Of a DNA stretch of 64,000 nucleotides, positions 53,926 through 64,000 are shown piece by piece. The stretch's first letter is position 1, and each line of letters begins with the position of its first letter. The DNA is from Macrosoma leucophasiata (taxonomy: Eukaryota; Arthropoda; Insecta; Lepidoptera; Hedylidae). The notes below the pieces were generated by a model. The model was not told the DNA's origin, ran no database searches, and worked only from the letters and a program-made list of their open reading frames with translations. The stretch spans positions 3,658,001-3,722,000 of the forward strand of contig JAWQUS010000002.1 in assembly GCA_036365455.1 (NCBI GenBank), in the 5' to 3' direction. Made by a program: the position numbers and the translations under genes.

Positions 53926-56900
53926 GTGACACCATTAATTAAGATCAAACTACTGTTAAATAATAAATTAGAAATTTATGGAGTATACGATTCAGGTTCA
54001 AATGTATCTCTAATTAATTCCAAATTACTAAAACTAAATACGAAAGGACATAACTCGAATGAAGAAAATATAGTAACAATTAATGGTGTCCAAAAAACAA
54101 GTGGTTTGACAAATTTAAAAATAAAAATTTTTGAAATAGAAGAAAATGTGGATGTGTTCATCATTGACGAACACAAATTCAGATATGATTTCTTAATAGG
54201 ATTAGATATGATAAAGAAATACAAGCTAGTACAAAATGAGGAGTTAGAAATAACTCAGAAACAATACTTACATGAAAAGAATAGTAAAAAAATGGAGAAA
54301 AAGATAGACGAAGGTGAAAATGAAGGTAATAAATATGAAAACGAAAACAAAATTAATTTTAATGAACATATCAAAGAAGAGGAATTTGAAATAAAGGTTG
54401 GTCATTTAGATGATGATAAAAGGGAAGAAATAAATAAGCTAATACAACAATATCAATCAGTTTTTGCCAAAAACAAGTATGACGTGGGAATGGTTAAAGG
54501 ATATGAAGCAAGAATAGATTTATTAATGGATAAATACTGCAGCAAGAGGCCATACAGATGCACTATAGAAGACAAAAAAGAGATAGCAGAACAAATAGCC
54601 GAATTATTGGATAATGCGCTTATAGAAGAATCTTATAGTCCATTCGCAGCACCAGTAACTTTGACATTTAAAAAGGAAGAAAATAAAAAATCAAGGCTCT
54701 GTATAGACTTCAGGGATTTAAATAAAATTGTAGTTCCTCAGGCTCAACCCTTCCCATTAATTGACGATTTAATGACAAAAACAAGAAATTGCAAATTTTT
54801 TACAAGCTTAGACGTTAATTCAGCTTTTTGGTCTATACCTCTACGAGTAGAGGACAGGAAGAAGACAGGGTTTGTAACTCAAGAGGGACACTTTCAATGG
54901 ACTTGCCTACCATTTGGTTTGAAGACTGCTCCAGCAATATTTCAAAGAATATTGTGTAACATACTTAGAAAATATAAACTAACCGATTTTGCTGTTAATT
55001 ATATAGATGACATCCTGATATTTTCAAACTCATTTGATGAACACATAAGTCACTTGAAACAGTTACTAGAAGCAATTCAAACGGAAGGATTTCGACTAAA
55101 ATTTATAAAATGTACATTTGCATCAGATTCGGTAAAATACCTGGGACATATCATTCAATATAATTCTATCCAACCACTGAAGGACAATCTCATTTCGATA
55201 AAAGAATTTCCAGTACCAAAAACCCAGAAGAATATTCGACAATTTTTGGGAAAAGTAAACTTTTACCATAAATATATACCAAGGAGCGCAATAATTCTTG
55301 ACCCATTACATAATTTGCTAAGAAAAAATCAAAAGTTTGTTTGGTCTGAAGAATGTCAAAATGCGTTTGAAAAAATAAAGAGTCTCTTGTGTTCACAGCC
55401 AATACTAGAAATTTATGATCAAAATCTACCAATAAATATTTATACTGATGGTTCTCTGCTGGGTGTTGGAGCAATTTTAAAACAAGTACAACTAGATGGT
55501 AAAGAAAAACCAGTAGCCTATTTTTCAAAAAAACTGAATGGAGCGCAAAAGAAGAAAAAGGCAATATATTTAGAATGCTTAGCTATTAAAGAAGCACTAA
55601 GATATTGGCAGTACTGGCTGATAGGTAAATCGTTTACAGTCTACACAGACCATAAACCATTAGAAAACATGAACTTAAAAGCTAGAACAGACGAAGAACT
55701 AGGTGATTTGACTTATTACCTTTCACAATATGATTTTAAAATCAAATATTCCCCTGGAAAAGATAATTTAGAAGCGGACTGTTTAAGTCGGAATCCTGTA
55801 TTAGAACCAGAGGATAATCTAGAAGAACAACTGAAAGTTGTGAACTTAATTACATTAGAAGATATTGTAATAGATCAGAATCAAAATAAAGAAATACAGA
55901 GAAACAATAATAAAATAATCAAAAAACACAATTTATACTTCAAAAGAATTAGGAACAAAGAGAAAATAATAATAACAGAAGAATTCAGTATTAAATTTAT
56001 AAAGCGAATACATGAAGATCTATGTCACATTGGAGTGGGACAAATGCTAAAGACTATTAGTTCACTGTACGCAACAAAAAATTTAACGAAAAATATTAAA
56101 AATGTTTGTAGGAATTGTGAAATTTGCATAAAAAACAAAACAAGAGGACAACACAAATATGGATTAATGTCATATTTAGGCCCAGCGACAAGACCCTTTG
56201 AAATAGTATCAATAGACACAATTGGAGGTTTTGGTGGTTCTAGATCAACCAAGAAATACATACATCTTTTAGTGGACCACTTCACTAGATATGCATTTAT
56301 TATAACATCAAAAACCCAGGGTGCACATGACTTTATAAAGCTAATAAATAAGGTCGCTGAAACCGAAGAGATTGGGATGCTCCTTACCGACCAGTATCCT
56401 GGAATAAACTCTAAAGAATTCAAGAAATTCCTTACTGACAAACAAATAACAATAATTTTTACAGCAGTGAATGCACCGTTTTCTAATGGCCTAAATGAAA
56501 GGTTGAATCAAACGATAGTTAACAAAATTAGATGCAAAATCAATGAAGAAGGAGAAAACAGAGCGTGGACTACAATAGCACATGAATGTGTAGAAAAATA
56601 CAATCAGACTAACCACTCAGTAACTGGCTATGCACCATGTTATTTGCTATACGGAACAGATGTTAAAGTTTTACCAAAAGAACTACAACAAGGAGGTATA
56701 AATAGTGACTGGATCAAAGATAAGAAAACAGCGCTTAATAATACCTTGAAATCACATTACTATAACAAAATGAGGTATGATAGGAATAGAAAACAAAGAG
56801 AATTCAGTGTGGGAGATCTAGTATATATAGAAAATGGGAATAAACTAAATAGGAAAAAGCTAGATGAATTGAGAATTGGACCATATAGAATAATTAAAAA

Positions 56901-57036
56901 GAAATCTAATACAATATACGAGATAGATACAGGACATAGAAAAACAGAGTCAAATCTTTTTCATATCACAAAACTAATTCCAGTACAGATAACAGAGGAT
57001 GAGAATGTGCAAGTATCAAATGGAGAACTGGAGTGA
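53926..57036 (+). CDS. Pol of the gypsy element: PR-RT-RNase H-IN
   Basis: Polyprotein of about 1,036 codons, with no start codon of its own expected. Aspartic protease: DSG at 53,989-53,997. Reverse transcriptase: RLCIDFRDLNK, LPFGLKTAP and the catalytic YIDD at 55,000-55,011. RNase H: IYTDGSLLGVG, YTDHKPL, KDNLEADCLSR. Integrase: an HHCC zinc domain (HEDLCH, CRNC) and D764, D822 and E858 with 35 residues between the last two (D35E). The C-terminal tail includes a GPYRIIKK-type end. The PR-RT-RH-IN order is Ty3/Gypsy. No stop or frameshift is present, so this copy may be competent. Clade not assigned. Confidence 0.95.
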   Translation: MTPLIKIKLLLNNKLEIYGVYDSGSNVSLINSKLLKLNTKGHNSNEENIVTINGVQKTSGLTNLKIKIFEIEENVDVFIIDEHKFRYDFLIGLDMIKKYKLVQNEELEITQKQYLHEKNSKKMEKKIDEGENEGNKYENENKINFNEHIKEEEFEIKVGHLDDDKREEINKLIQQYQSVFAKNKYDVGMVKGYEARIDLLMDKYCSKRPYRCTIEDKKEIAEQIAELLDNALIEESYSPFAAPVTLTFKKEENKKSRLCIDFRDLNKIVVPQAQPFPLIDDLMTKTRNCKFFTSLDVNSAFWSIPLRVEDRKKTGFVTQEGHFQWTCLPFGLKTAPAIFQRILCNILRKYKLTDFAVNYIDDILIFSNSFDEHISHLKQLLEAIQTEGFRLKFIKCTFASDSVKYLGHIIQYNSIQPLKDNLISIKEFPVPKTQKNIRQFLGKVNFYHKYIPRSAIILDPLHNLLRKNQKFVWSEECQNAFEKIKSLLCSQPILEIYDQNLPINIYTDGSLLGVGAILKQVQLDGKEKPVAYFSKKLNGAQKKKKAIYLECLAIKEALRYWQYWLIGKSFTVYTDHKPLENMNLKARTDEELGDLTYYLSQYDFKIKYSPGKDNLEADCLSRNPVLEPEDNLEEQLKVVNLITLEDIVIDQNQNKEIQRNNNKIIKKHNLYFKRIRNKEKIIITEEFSIKFIKRIHEDLCHIGVGQMLKTISSLYATKNLTKNIKNVCRNCEICIKNKTRGQHKYGLMSYLGPATRPFEIVSIDTIGGFGGSRSTKKYIHLLVDHFTRYAFIITSKTQGAHDFIKLINKVAETEEIGMLLTDQYPGINSKEFKKFLTDKQITIIFTAVNAPFSNGLNERLNQTIVNKIRCKINEEGENRAWTTIAHECVEKYNQTNHSVTGYAPCYLLYGTDVKVLPKELQQGGINSDWIKDKKTALNNTLKSHYYNKMRYDRNRKQREFSVGDLVYIENGNKLNRKKLDELRIGPYRIIKKKSNTIYEIDTGHRKTESNLFHITKLIPVQITEDENVQVSNGELE

Positions 57037-57064
57037 AAATTCACGGGTGAATTTTCTTCCCCAT

Positions 57065-57073
57065 GGGGGGAGA
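57065..57073 (+). promoter_or_regulatory. Polypurine tract
   Basis: GGGGGGAGA immediately before the TG of the 3' LTR, the usual plus-strand primer position. Confidence 0.85.
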
Positions 57074-57434
57074 TGTAAAGAAATACTATTTCTTTCTTCG
57101 CACTCTGTGTGTTTACTTACCATGAAGTTTGGTTATAGTTTTTAACTTTTTAATTGTCTGATTTTAAAGAAGAAACGAATTCAGAATGTCAGATGACAGA
57201 TTTAAATACGAGTTGATTGACAATTGGATAATCAATGAAAATTTTAATATTATATTATTTTATGTTTTAAAAGTGAAAGAATAAACTTTCATTGTCGTTT
57301 CTTCTTTACAGGTTTGAGTTCATATTGTTTTATATTACCTAAATAAAATAGTCTCTGTATAAAAAAAACTAACAATAAATCTTCTTTACAGCAACACAAG
57401 GTTTATTTCTTTCATGAAGTAAAACAGACTTATA
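57074..57434 (+). repeat. 3' LTR of the gypsy element
   Basis: 361 bp, same ends as the 5' LTR, one substitution. Confidence 0.95.
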
Positions 57435-57738
57435 TATATTTTACTAAAATCGTATCGTTGCATATAAAAGCGATTATAGACTCACAGTTGGTTTGTCTTG
57501 CTCGGTTAAAAAAGCTTTTAAGATAGATATATTAATAATACAATCACTCGTACTAATGTCGTTTTATTTTCATAAGATTTTTATTTGTGTTTGAACGGAA
57601 GAACAAACGTGTTAGATTCAAACTATAACTATGGGTTTATTATGATTTATCCCATCCAAATCTAGTACCTACCCTAAAAATTAATTCTCAATGTTTTAAG
57701 AATATTTTTCAAGAAATTATAAAGCGCAATTCTTTCAT

Positions 57739-58104
57739 CATGAAGCGCGCATGGCCCCGCGGCTGGTGTAGATCGTAACCGATCTACTCGGTTAGCATTA
57801 CGGGCGCGGTCGGGTGTGTGATGGGTGACCGCTAGTGGCAAATTAATATGCGCGTTTCCGTGCTTCGGAGAGCAGGTTAAGCCGTCGGTCCAGGTTGCTA
57901 TCGATAGATAGCAGTCGTTAAACCCTGTCGGAGGCCTTATGGGCGGTTTGTAAACATCCGACAGCGGGTTGGCCCCCAAACCCGTATCTATCCGCATTGG
58001 AGCAGAATGGTGGAGACAGCTCCAGGCCTCCTCCAAAAAAAAAGGGGAAAGACTCGTGCCCAGCAGTGGGACGTATGCCATTACACACGTGCGTTGCCAT
58101 TATT
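57739..58104 (+). mobile_element. 5S rRNA-derived SINE, copy 2
   Basis: Plus-strand head GCGCGCATGGCC, then 5S-like CTCGGTTAGCATTACGGGCG and GATGGGTGACCGCTAGTGG (57,788-57,840). The body ends GTTGCCATTATT. Eleven-base duplications AATTCTTTCAT (57,728-57,738) and AATTGTTTCAT (58,105-58,115) flank it with one mismatch. Body and ends agree with copy 1 at 42,001. Confidence 0.87.
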
Positions 58105-58149
58105 AATTGTTTCATAATTTCATTAAGTAATTAAACCTACTTTTCTCCC

Positions 58150-58230
58150 CTAATGACGCACAACGCCGTTGTGGGCGTTTTTGGGAAAGGCTTTGTCCAG
58201 CGGTGGACGTTTTTCGGCTGGAATTAAAAT
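58150..58230 (+). repeat. RTE-like LINE tail fragment
   Basis: GGCTTTGTCCAGCGGTGGACGT followed by TTTTTCGGCTGGAA, the common end of this LINE type. Confidence 0.5.
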
Positions 58231-58594
58231 TATTATAAATTTAACCTAATTTCTATTAAAGTCAGTCATTGATTTGATGACATAAACGAATTAATCAATT
58301 CGCAAACATATAAATCAATGTAACGATAAAAGTTATAATAATGCATTGTTAACTGCGCACTATAATGAAACATATACAAAAAGTTCATTATCAGAGATTG
58401 TTCAAAAACGCAATTATGGGGGCACGTATAAGGTCCTTTTATTCGTGGACACACAATCGAAACACCATGCAGAAAAAAACGAACCAAAGTAAAGTGAACT
58501 CAATTACAACGCAAAAAAATACATTTTCGTGTAATAGATTTCGGCATATTTCGCGTTTCAACACCAAAGAGCTGTAATGATAGTAATAAATCAT

Positions 58595-58670
58595 ACGGAT
58601 CGTTAGGCGCTCCCCCGGTGTTGGGTTCGAATCCCGTCTGAAATGGCATCATCTGTCAATAGGGCAGTGA
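58595..58670 (+). repeat. tRNA-related SINE head fragment
   Basis: B box GGGTTCGAATCCCGTC preceded by GGCGCTCCCCCGGTGTT. No clear A box partner. Confidence 0.45.
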
Positions 58671-58792
58671 CTTGACATGACTGGCTAATGGAGCTATAGT
58701 ACGATTGTGCTCCGATTTTTCAGTTCCGTTTCAGGAAAACGACTTGACGAAATATTCGTAGCGTGAAAAAATATTTTTTCTTCTATAAAAAA

Positions 58793-58997
58793 CAAAATAC
58801 ACTTACATTCACAGCCCCACAGTAGGTAGGTATAAACCTGTATCGTGGGTGCCGTTGTATAAAAACACATGTACAAACACCCAGACCCGAAACAAATATC
58901 TGTAAGCCGTACAAATATTTGTCCCGGTGCGTGGATCGAACCCGCGACCCTTCGAATCAAACGGTCATCTCACACCGCTGGACCAACCGGGTCGTCA
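58793..58997 (-). repeat. SINE-E copy (tRNA-headed)
   Basis: Minus-strand head with TTGGTCCAGCGGTGTGAG and CGGGTTCGATCCACGC; the body contains ACAAATATTTGTACGG. Confidence 0.85.
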
Positions 58998-59086
58998 TCT
59001 ATAACTCACCAGTTACATTATGTAGCATTTCACAACTCCTTCGACGAATACCGTGAAGTTACGATTTTATTCCTTGTTTAATCTAA

Positions 59087-59342
59087 TCTTAAATATATAT
59101 AAATGAATTGCTGTTCGTTAGTCTCGCTAAAACTCGAGAACGGCCGGACCGATTTGGCTAATTTTGGTTTTGAATGATTTTTGAAAGGCCAGGAAAAGTT
59201 TAAAAGGTAAGAAAATATGAAAAAATTGTAGGAAAGTAGTAAAAAACACAATTTCATTTCCCCATACAAATAGTCCGTATCTATCAAACCTTTGACACAT
59301 CATTTCATTCTGAGGCAATACGAAGTTTGCTGGGTCAGCTAG
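59087..59342 (+). mobile_element. Helitron-like non-autonomous element
   Basis: TCTTAAATATATATAAATG start; end ACGAAGTTTGCTGGGTCAGC then CTAG before T. Homologous over its length to 20,542-20,774. Confidence 0.65.
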
Positions 59343-59519
59343 TTGGTGATAAAAATACCAGAAAATCAAACGTATATTTTAAAGCATGTTCTACAATATA
59401 AACACATCTAAACATATTAAAAATAGCAACATATCTCGACATCAATTTAATATAAAAGCAACAAAGTTAACAAAAACAGAACACAAAGACAAAGTTGTTA
59501 CCCAAAAGCAATATATTAA

Positions 59520-60095
59520 TAATCCCTGGGGAAAATTAATTATCAAACAAAGAGATACTCGAGGTTTTATCTCAGATGTCTTTGTGTTCAAATTGTTGAC
59601 AGAGTTCTAAACTTTAAAAGTGCCAATTAATTACGTTCAGAGTTACTGTCATAAATTACTGGCAGTGTTCGCCTAATATTGATAACGCTTTATACACGGC
59701 AAGCAAATTTTCTGCGTTGGTTGATCATAGAATAAAATTGCGTAGAAAGGACAACTCGTAAAAATGACCTTACATGGTAAAACATAGGAACTATATTTTA
59801 ATATCAGTATCTCTAAGTATAAGATCAATCCCTCGAAATTAATTTTATAGCAATATAATGCCAAGGGAAAATTAATTACGAAGCAAAGAGATACCAGATA
59901 TTTTATCTCGGATGTCTTTGTGTTCAAATTATATTGTTGACAGATTTTTGAACTTTAAAAGTGCCAATTAATTACTTTCAGAGTTACTGTCATAAATTAC
60001 TTGTGTTCGCGTAGTATTGATACCGCTTTAAACATGGCAAGCATATTTGCGTGGGTTGATTATAGAATAAAATTGCGTATAAAGGATAGTACCTA
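59520..60095 (+). repeat. Direct duplication, unit about 340 bp
   Basis: 59,520-59,757 and about 59,860-60,095 match with scattered changes: GAAAATTAATTA, TTTTATCTC-GATGTCTTTG, AAAGTGCCAATTAATTAC, CAGAGTTACTGTCATAAATT. Confidence 0.8.
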
Positions 60096-60114
60096 GATAA
60101 TAACATACTTAATT

Positions 60115-60279
60115 TCCCTGTAATTTCCGACACAGGGGCATAACACCTTTGGCCTCAGGAGTGGTCACGCATCTGCATTTCGACCTTGGTCTTTGTGTAA
60201 GTGTCTATACGCTGCAGTCATCACTGAACATCAATGTGAACTGCTAGCTTGTTTGCCACTTCCATTACATAAAAAAAAA
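60115..60279 (+). repeat. SINE-A copy, 5'-truncated
   Basis: TCCCTGTAATTTCCGACAC to the A-tail. Confidence 0.88.
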
Positions 60280-60484
60280 CACTTAAGAATGTTTAAAATT
60301 TGGAATCTTCAGGGACAGAATCACTCGTTGCATGAGGAAAAATCGTGTTTAGTATAGCTAATAGATAATTAAAATTCAAACTAATTAACAAAGAATGTGT
60401 GAATGATGGGTCACAGTCAGAAATTTTCATATCTAGAAAAAATATTAGTATTCAACAAAACCAATCTCAAACAAAATACATACT

Positions 60485-60790
60485 TGTTTTTATATTATTT
60501 CGCATTAACACATGCTTGTGAAATATATTTTATTCAAAGATTATAGTACTAGACTATAATATAAGACTATAATACTTTTATTTAGACTTACTTTTGCCTA
60601 ACTAGCATAGTTGGTAATAGATGGCGCTACTGCTACCATAAAGCAAGGCAATAAATGTGAAGGAAAGATTTGACAAATCGGGCAGGACTTCAGTAGCTCA
60701 ATTGGAAGAGAGGCTGGACTAGATTCCCAGTAGGCCGCGAGTTCGAGTCTCGCCTGAAGTCAAATTTTTCTTTCCATTTTTCTTTAAATA
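60485..60790 (+). repeat. tRNA-bearing dispersed repeat
   Basis: Shares both flanks with the 5,930-6,456 nest: TATTATTTCGCATTAACACA on the left, CTAACTAGCATAGTTGGTAA, and CAAATTTTTCTTTCCATTTT on the right, around a tRNA-like core. Confidence 0.75.
60687..60760 (+). repeat. tRNA-like core of the dispersed repeat
   Basis: ACTTCAG pairs with CTGAAGT (7 bp). A box TAGCTCAATTGG, B box GAGTTCGAGTC. The D stem has one mismatch (GCTC with GAGA), so it is probably a pseudo-tRNA. Confidence 0.65.
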
Positions 60791-61634
60791 AAATAAAATA
60801 CATACTACAAAACGACAAATGTGAAATCAAAAAATTCTGCAATATTAGAATTGAATTAGAAATCTTATTTGAATCTGTACAATCAGAAAATACAACAAAC
60901 CCATAATGTAGATAAAACGGCAGAGAGTGTATTAAATACGCTCATTGCGAAATAAAGTTACTATTATACCTACCTAAATAATATTATTATAAAAATACAT
61001 AGCTATTTGTTATCGCCTTAAATTTATTACCGCATGCGTCCAGTAAAACAATTGAACAATGCAAATGATTATTGAAACACGAGTTCAGATAAAAATTAGG
61101 CCAAAAATAACCCAAAAAGCCGAACTCCATTTGTTGACAATAAAAAAGCGAAAATCCACGTTCACACCGGCGGGGTTAATAATTCAAATGAACGATACAG
61201 AACTGTGAAACGCGTTTTTTTAATTATACCCTTTGTTTGTTTTTTAATTGGACGCGCGAACGTTTTCTGTCGCGTATACATTTTTTTTCGTATTTATTGC
61301 CATGTCAATATCAAATATTTTCAGTTGAAAAGTCATGCTATTCTTGTTTTTCATTCAGATTTACGATATTCCGCTGTTTTTGTACGATACTCTTTATTTT
61401 CATTCGATTTTGGTACGCCTCTATATTTTTATTCTTTGACATGTGTTGTTTAATCAAATTTATGAGGGTAGAAATTAATTTGACTCTGAAACCTACGCAA
61501 CAAATAAACAAAGAGAATCAGTTTCTTAAGTAAATAATACCAATTTTAAATAAACAGCTAAAGAGAATAAAAATATATTCTGGAACAGATTCTATTAGAA
61601 ACATTTTTGTCCAAATAGCAATGTAGCTAAATTC
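60791..61634. other. Unannotated AT-rich spacer
   Basis: No gene, tail or terminal repeat recognised. Confidence 0.4.
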
Positions 61635-61925
61635 TACTGGTGATAGAGCGCCAATGACGGAGCTCGCGGGGATAAGCACCACCGCATTACCTAATTTATC
61701 TGCAGCTAAATGGTAGTGTTCAGCACTATCGTGTTTCGGTCAGGTGGCAATGTACGTCCCTGTAATTTCCGGTACAGACGCATAACACCTTAGGCTTCAG
61801 GAGTGGTAACGCATCTGCATTTTGACATTGGTCTTTGTGTGGGTGTCTATAGGCTGCAGTCATCACTTAATATCAACGTGAACTGCATGCTTGTTTGCCA
61901 CTTCCATAACTTAAAAAAAAAAAAA
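61635..61925 (+). repeat. SINE-A copy, full length
   Basis: CTACTGGTGATAGAGCGCCA to a 13-nt A-run. Confidence 0.9.
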
Positions 61926-61964
61926 GTATCTTGCTTATACATTTAAATTGATTTTATGTGGCAT

Positions 61965-62655
61965 GAGGTCAAAATGCAGATGATTTTCCACCCTTAAGGC
62001 CTATGTTGTTTTGCTTCTGTGAGAGTTATTAAAAATCCATACCACTTTTTTGTATAATCAGATGGGAAACAAGCGGTCATTACCCGTGGTATACAGTTCA
62101 CATTGATGTTAAGTTATGTCTGCAGCCTATACCTATATAAACATCCACACAAAGACCAGAGCTCAAAATGCAGATGCGTTGCCACACCTGAGACCTTAGT
62201 CGCTTTAAGAAACTAAAGAAAATGTTGCTTTGTGTCTGTGACAGTTATTACGTGGCCATACATTACCATCTACATTTTACTGGTGGTAGAGCTCCAGTGA
62301 CGGAGCTCGTGGGCGTAGGCATCACCACATTACCTAATATACTTTCCGCTAAAAGTAGTGTTCAGCACTATCGTGTTCCGGTCAGGTGTACGGCCCTGTG
62401 ATTCTCGGGACATAGGCATAACACCTTAAGCCTCAGGAGTGGTAACGCATCTGCATTACGACCTCTGGTTTATCTGTGGGTGTCTATAGGCAGCAGTCAT
62501 CACTTAACATCAATGTGAGCTGCATGCTTGTTAGCCACTCTCAAAACATAAAACAAAAATCTAACTGGAACATGCTAAACACTACCATTTGGCGGCAGAG
62601 AGATTAAGAAATGCAGTAGTGCCTACGCCCTCAAGCTCCTACACTGGAACTTTAA
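61965..62655 (-). repeat. Older SINE-A copies, split by a younger one
   Basis: Minus-strand older-type sequence at 61,973-62,029 and 62,043-62,272 resumes at 62,559-62,655 (ACTGGAACATGCTAAACACT). The interruption is the copy at 62,273-62,558. Confidence 0.8.
62273..62558 (+). repeat. SINE-A copy nested in an older SINE-A
   Basis: A plus-strand, near-complete copy. ATCTA at 62,268-62,272 and 62,559-62,563 is the target duplication. Confidence 0.88.
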
Positions 62656-62885
62656 GAGAAGCAGAGAATATGTAATAATACTACATATAGAATGGACACT
62701 TCGACGTCCCGTCCGATTTCCCCGCATCGCCCAACCTACTCCTCTTATGGGCGACGTTTGGTATTTTCTACGTGCTACGCACACAGGTGCACGTGTAAAT
62801 ACACGTCACTGATTGATGTCTGTGTAAAAGAGACCAAATTAGGCGTTTTTATGGAATTTTGGAGGAGTGTCCACGGTGTGCCGGT
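62655..62885 (+). repeat. Repeat G copy
   Basis: GAGAATATGTAATAATACTA, ACTTCGACGTCCCGTCCGAT, CGTGCTACGCACACAGGTGC. Ends CCACGGTGTGCCGG. Confidence 0.75.
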
Positions 62886-63008
62886 AGTAAAAAATATTAT
62901 ACACCTGTCTATAGGATCCATACAAATGGGATGCGCGTGAAAATAAATTAATAAGACCATCTCACTTTCACTAGATACATGATTAAAACAACCATTATCA
63001 CATGCGCT

Positions 63009-63240
63009 TTAATAATACATAACAATAAACAATAACAAATTCCAAATAATTGTAACGTAATCCAATAATCTTCGACTCTGACCGTCATTGTCGAAGATGA
63101 AATAGACGTTTTTCTTATGATTTGGTGATAGTAGAGAGGTCATACCGTCCATCATCTCTTGACAGACGGGCAGGATATGCTTTGGTGGTAAGGCAAACCC
63201 ATAACGACCTTCGTCCGGGAGCTCAAAAGTTATCACGTAT
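63009..63240 (-). CDS. Fourth M14 gene, last exon
   Basis: Carries the ITFELPDEG catalytic block, a linker, and the hydrophobic C terminus. The split proline codon (CC + A) joins it in frame to the exon at 63,787-63,841. Confidence 0.85.
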
Positions 63241-63841
63241 CTGGCGGAAAGATTTTTTTAAGTAATAAAGATAGCAAACAGTATGTGGTTTTCTACTGGT
63301 TGTAGAGTGATGGAGCTCGCGGGCGTAGGCACCACCGCATTACCTTATTAATATACTTGTCGCTAAATGGTAGTGTTCAGCACTATCGTGTTCCGGTCAG
63401 TTGGTAATGTAGGCCCTGTAATTTCCGGCGCAGAGGCATAATACCTTACGGTTCAGAAGTAGTAACGCATCTGTATTTTGATCTCTGGTCTTTGTGTGGA
63501 TGTCTATAGGCTGCAGTCATCACTGAACATCAATGTGAAATGCATGCTTCTTTTCCACTTTCATTACATAATAAAAAACAACTGAAAAGTGTATCATATC
63601 ATTACTTACTCACAAACGCACACTGCCCTGTAATTTCTAGAATAGAAGCATAACATCTGCAGCTACAATAGAGGCAACGCATTTTTAATAGTAATTATTA
63701 ACGCTACTGGAGCTCTACCACCAGTTGACACAATATCTTTAAGCTGGAGCTATAACCATAATAATTTTTGTATTTTATTTACTTACGGAACTCCAAAGGA
63801 CTTTTTTACCCAACAACCGCTGACTCCTGAAGTTCTATAAC
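63009..63841 (-). CDS. Fourth M14 carboxypeptidase, 3' end only
   Basis: The last two coding exons, on the minus strand: 63,787-63,841 and 63,009-63,240; the rest lies beyond 64,000. The 55-nt exon has acceptor TTTTCAG|GT, YRTSGVSGCW with the likely catalytic Tyr, and donor CC|GTAAGT. The last exon has acceptor CGCCAG|A, VITFELPDEGRYGFALPP with the catalytic Glu, and stop TAA at 63,009-63,011. The S1' region differs from genes 1-3 (Gly-Cys where they have Phe-Asp) and FELPD replaces IELRD, so it belongs to another M14 subgroup. The C terminus ends in a hydrophobic LLDYVTIIWNLLLFIVMYY segment. A SINE-A lies in the intron. Confidence 0.8.
63294..63579 (+). repeat. SINE-A copy in the intron of the fourth M14 gene
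   Basis: Near full length. A short minus-strand tail fragment of another copy lies just before it at 63,253-63,287. Confidence 0.85.
63620..63726. repeat. SINE-A fragments
   Basis: CTGCCCTGTAATTTCTAGAA (plus) and GGAGCTCTACCACCAGT (minus) remnants. Confidence 0.5.
63787..63841 (-). CDS. Fourth M14 gene, penultimate exon
   Basis: 55 nt with GT-AG borders encoding YRTSGVSGCWVKKSFGVP. Called from protein similarity to the corresponding region of M14 enzymes; too short to find by length alone. Confidence 0.75.
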
Positions 63842-63956
63842 CTGAAAATAAATAAAAATGCAAAAGACAAGTAATGATGTCTTGTCCTATATCACTCCCT
63901 AAGATTATGGAGAAATTAATCGGTGAAGCCGAATATTTTTTAAGTACGAGACATGT

Positions 63957-64000
63957 ACAGAAAGTACAGTTCCCAGCAAGAAATATTACAAATCGAGCCT
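63957..64000. repeat. Possible start of another MITE H
   Basis: AGAAATATTACAAATCGAGCCT at the window end resembles the H terminus (AATATTGCACATCGAGCCT), preceded by GTACAGT. Confidence 0.4.

Larger units (their letters stand above)
52401..57434 (+). mobile_element. Ty3/Gypsy LTR retrotransposon, apparently intact
   Basis: 5,034 bp. Two 361-bp LTRs (52,401-52,761 and 57,074-57,434) start TGTAAAG, end ACTTATA and differ at one position. TATA precedes (52,397-52,400) and follows (57,435-57,438) as a 4-bp target duplication. gag and pol are uninterrupted, a purine-rich tract GGGGGGAGA abuts the 3' LTR, and there is no env-like frame. Coding sequence is strongly A-rich, unlike neighbouring repeats. 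Confidence 0.95.

Noticed and set aside
57037..57064. An env gene in the gypsy element
   Set aside because: Only about 28 bp separate pol from the purine tract, so there is no room for a third gene.

Overview
The window is eukaryotic, AT-rich and repeat-dense, and most likely comes from a lepidopteran insect. The evidence is spliced M14 digestive-type carboxypeptidase genes in a tandem array, embedded in mariner, Helitron-like, PIF/Harbinger-like, Penelope-like, RTE-like and Jockey/CR1-like elements, several SINE-like families and one young Ty3/Gypsy element. No bacterial or viral gene organisation is seen.

Layout. Positions 1-4,880 hold a mariner with one internal stop codon and a decayed non-LTR retrotransposon. 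Positions 4,880-12,800 are nested repeats, including a 952-bp element with terminal inverted repeats that contains a 120-bp-arm palindrome. Positions 12,809-38,164 carry three complete, same-strand zinc carboxypeptidase genes (463, 459 and 458 codons). Each has six coding exons with the same intron phases; two exon lengths (221 and 85 nt) are identical in all three. After gene 3, the end of its last exon is repeated twice more. Positions 38,850-62,900 are about 24 kb of repeats without a recognisable host gene; they include two 5S-rRNA-derived SINEs and an intact gypsy element at 52,401-57,434. At 63,009-63,841 the last two exons of a fourth, divergent M14 carboxypeptidase lie on the minus strand and run off the window edge.

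How the genes work together. Each of the three complete genes encodes a signal peptide, an M14 activation propeptide, the HxxE...H zinc site, the substrate-binding arginines, the catalytic Tyr and Glu, and an uncharged hydrophobic tail at the extreme C terminus. That tail is unusual for soluble digestive carboxypeptidases and suggests GPI or membrane anchoring, perhaps on gut microvilli. This last point is inference. The S1' position is Phe in all three, which points to carboxypeptidase A-like preference for non-polar C-terminal residues.

No new multi-gene system was found. The strongest leads are the anchored-carboxypeptidase cluster with its triplicated 3' end, the 5S-derived SINE pair, the gypsy gag/pol slippery site with no standard primer site, and several large palindromes.
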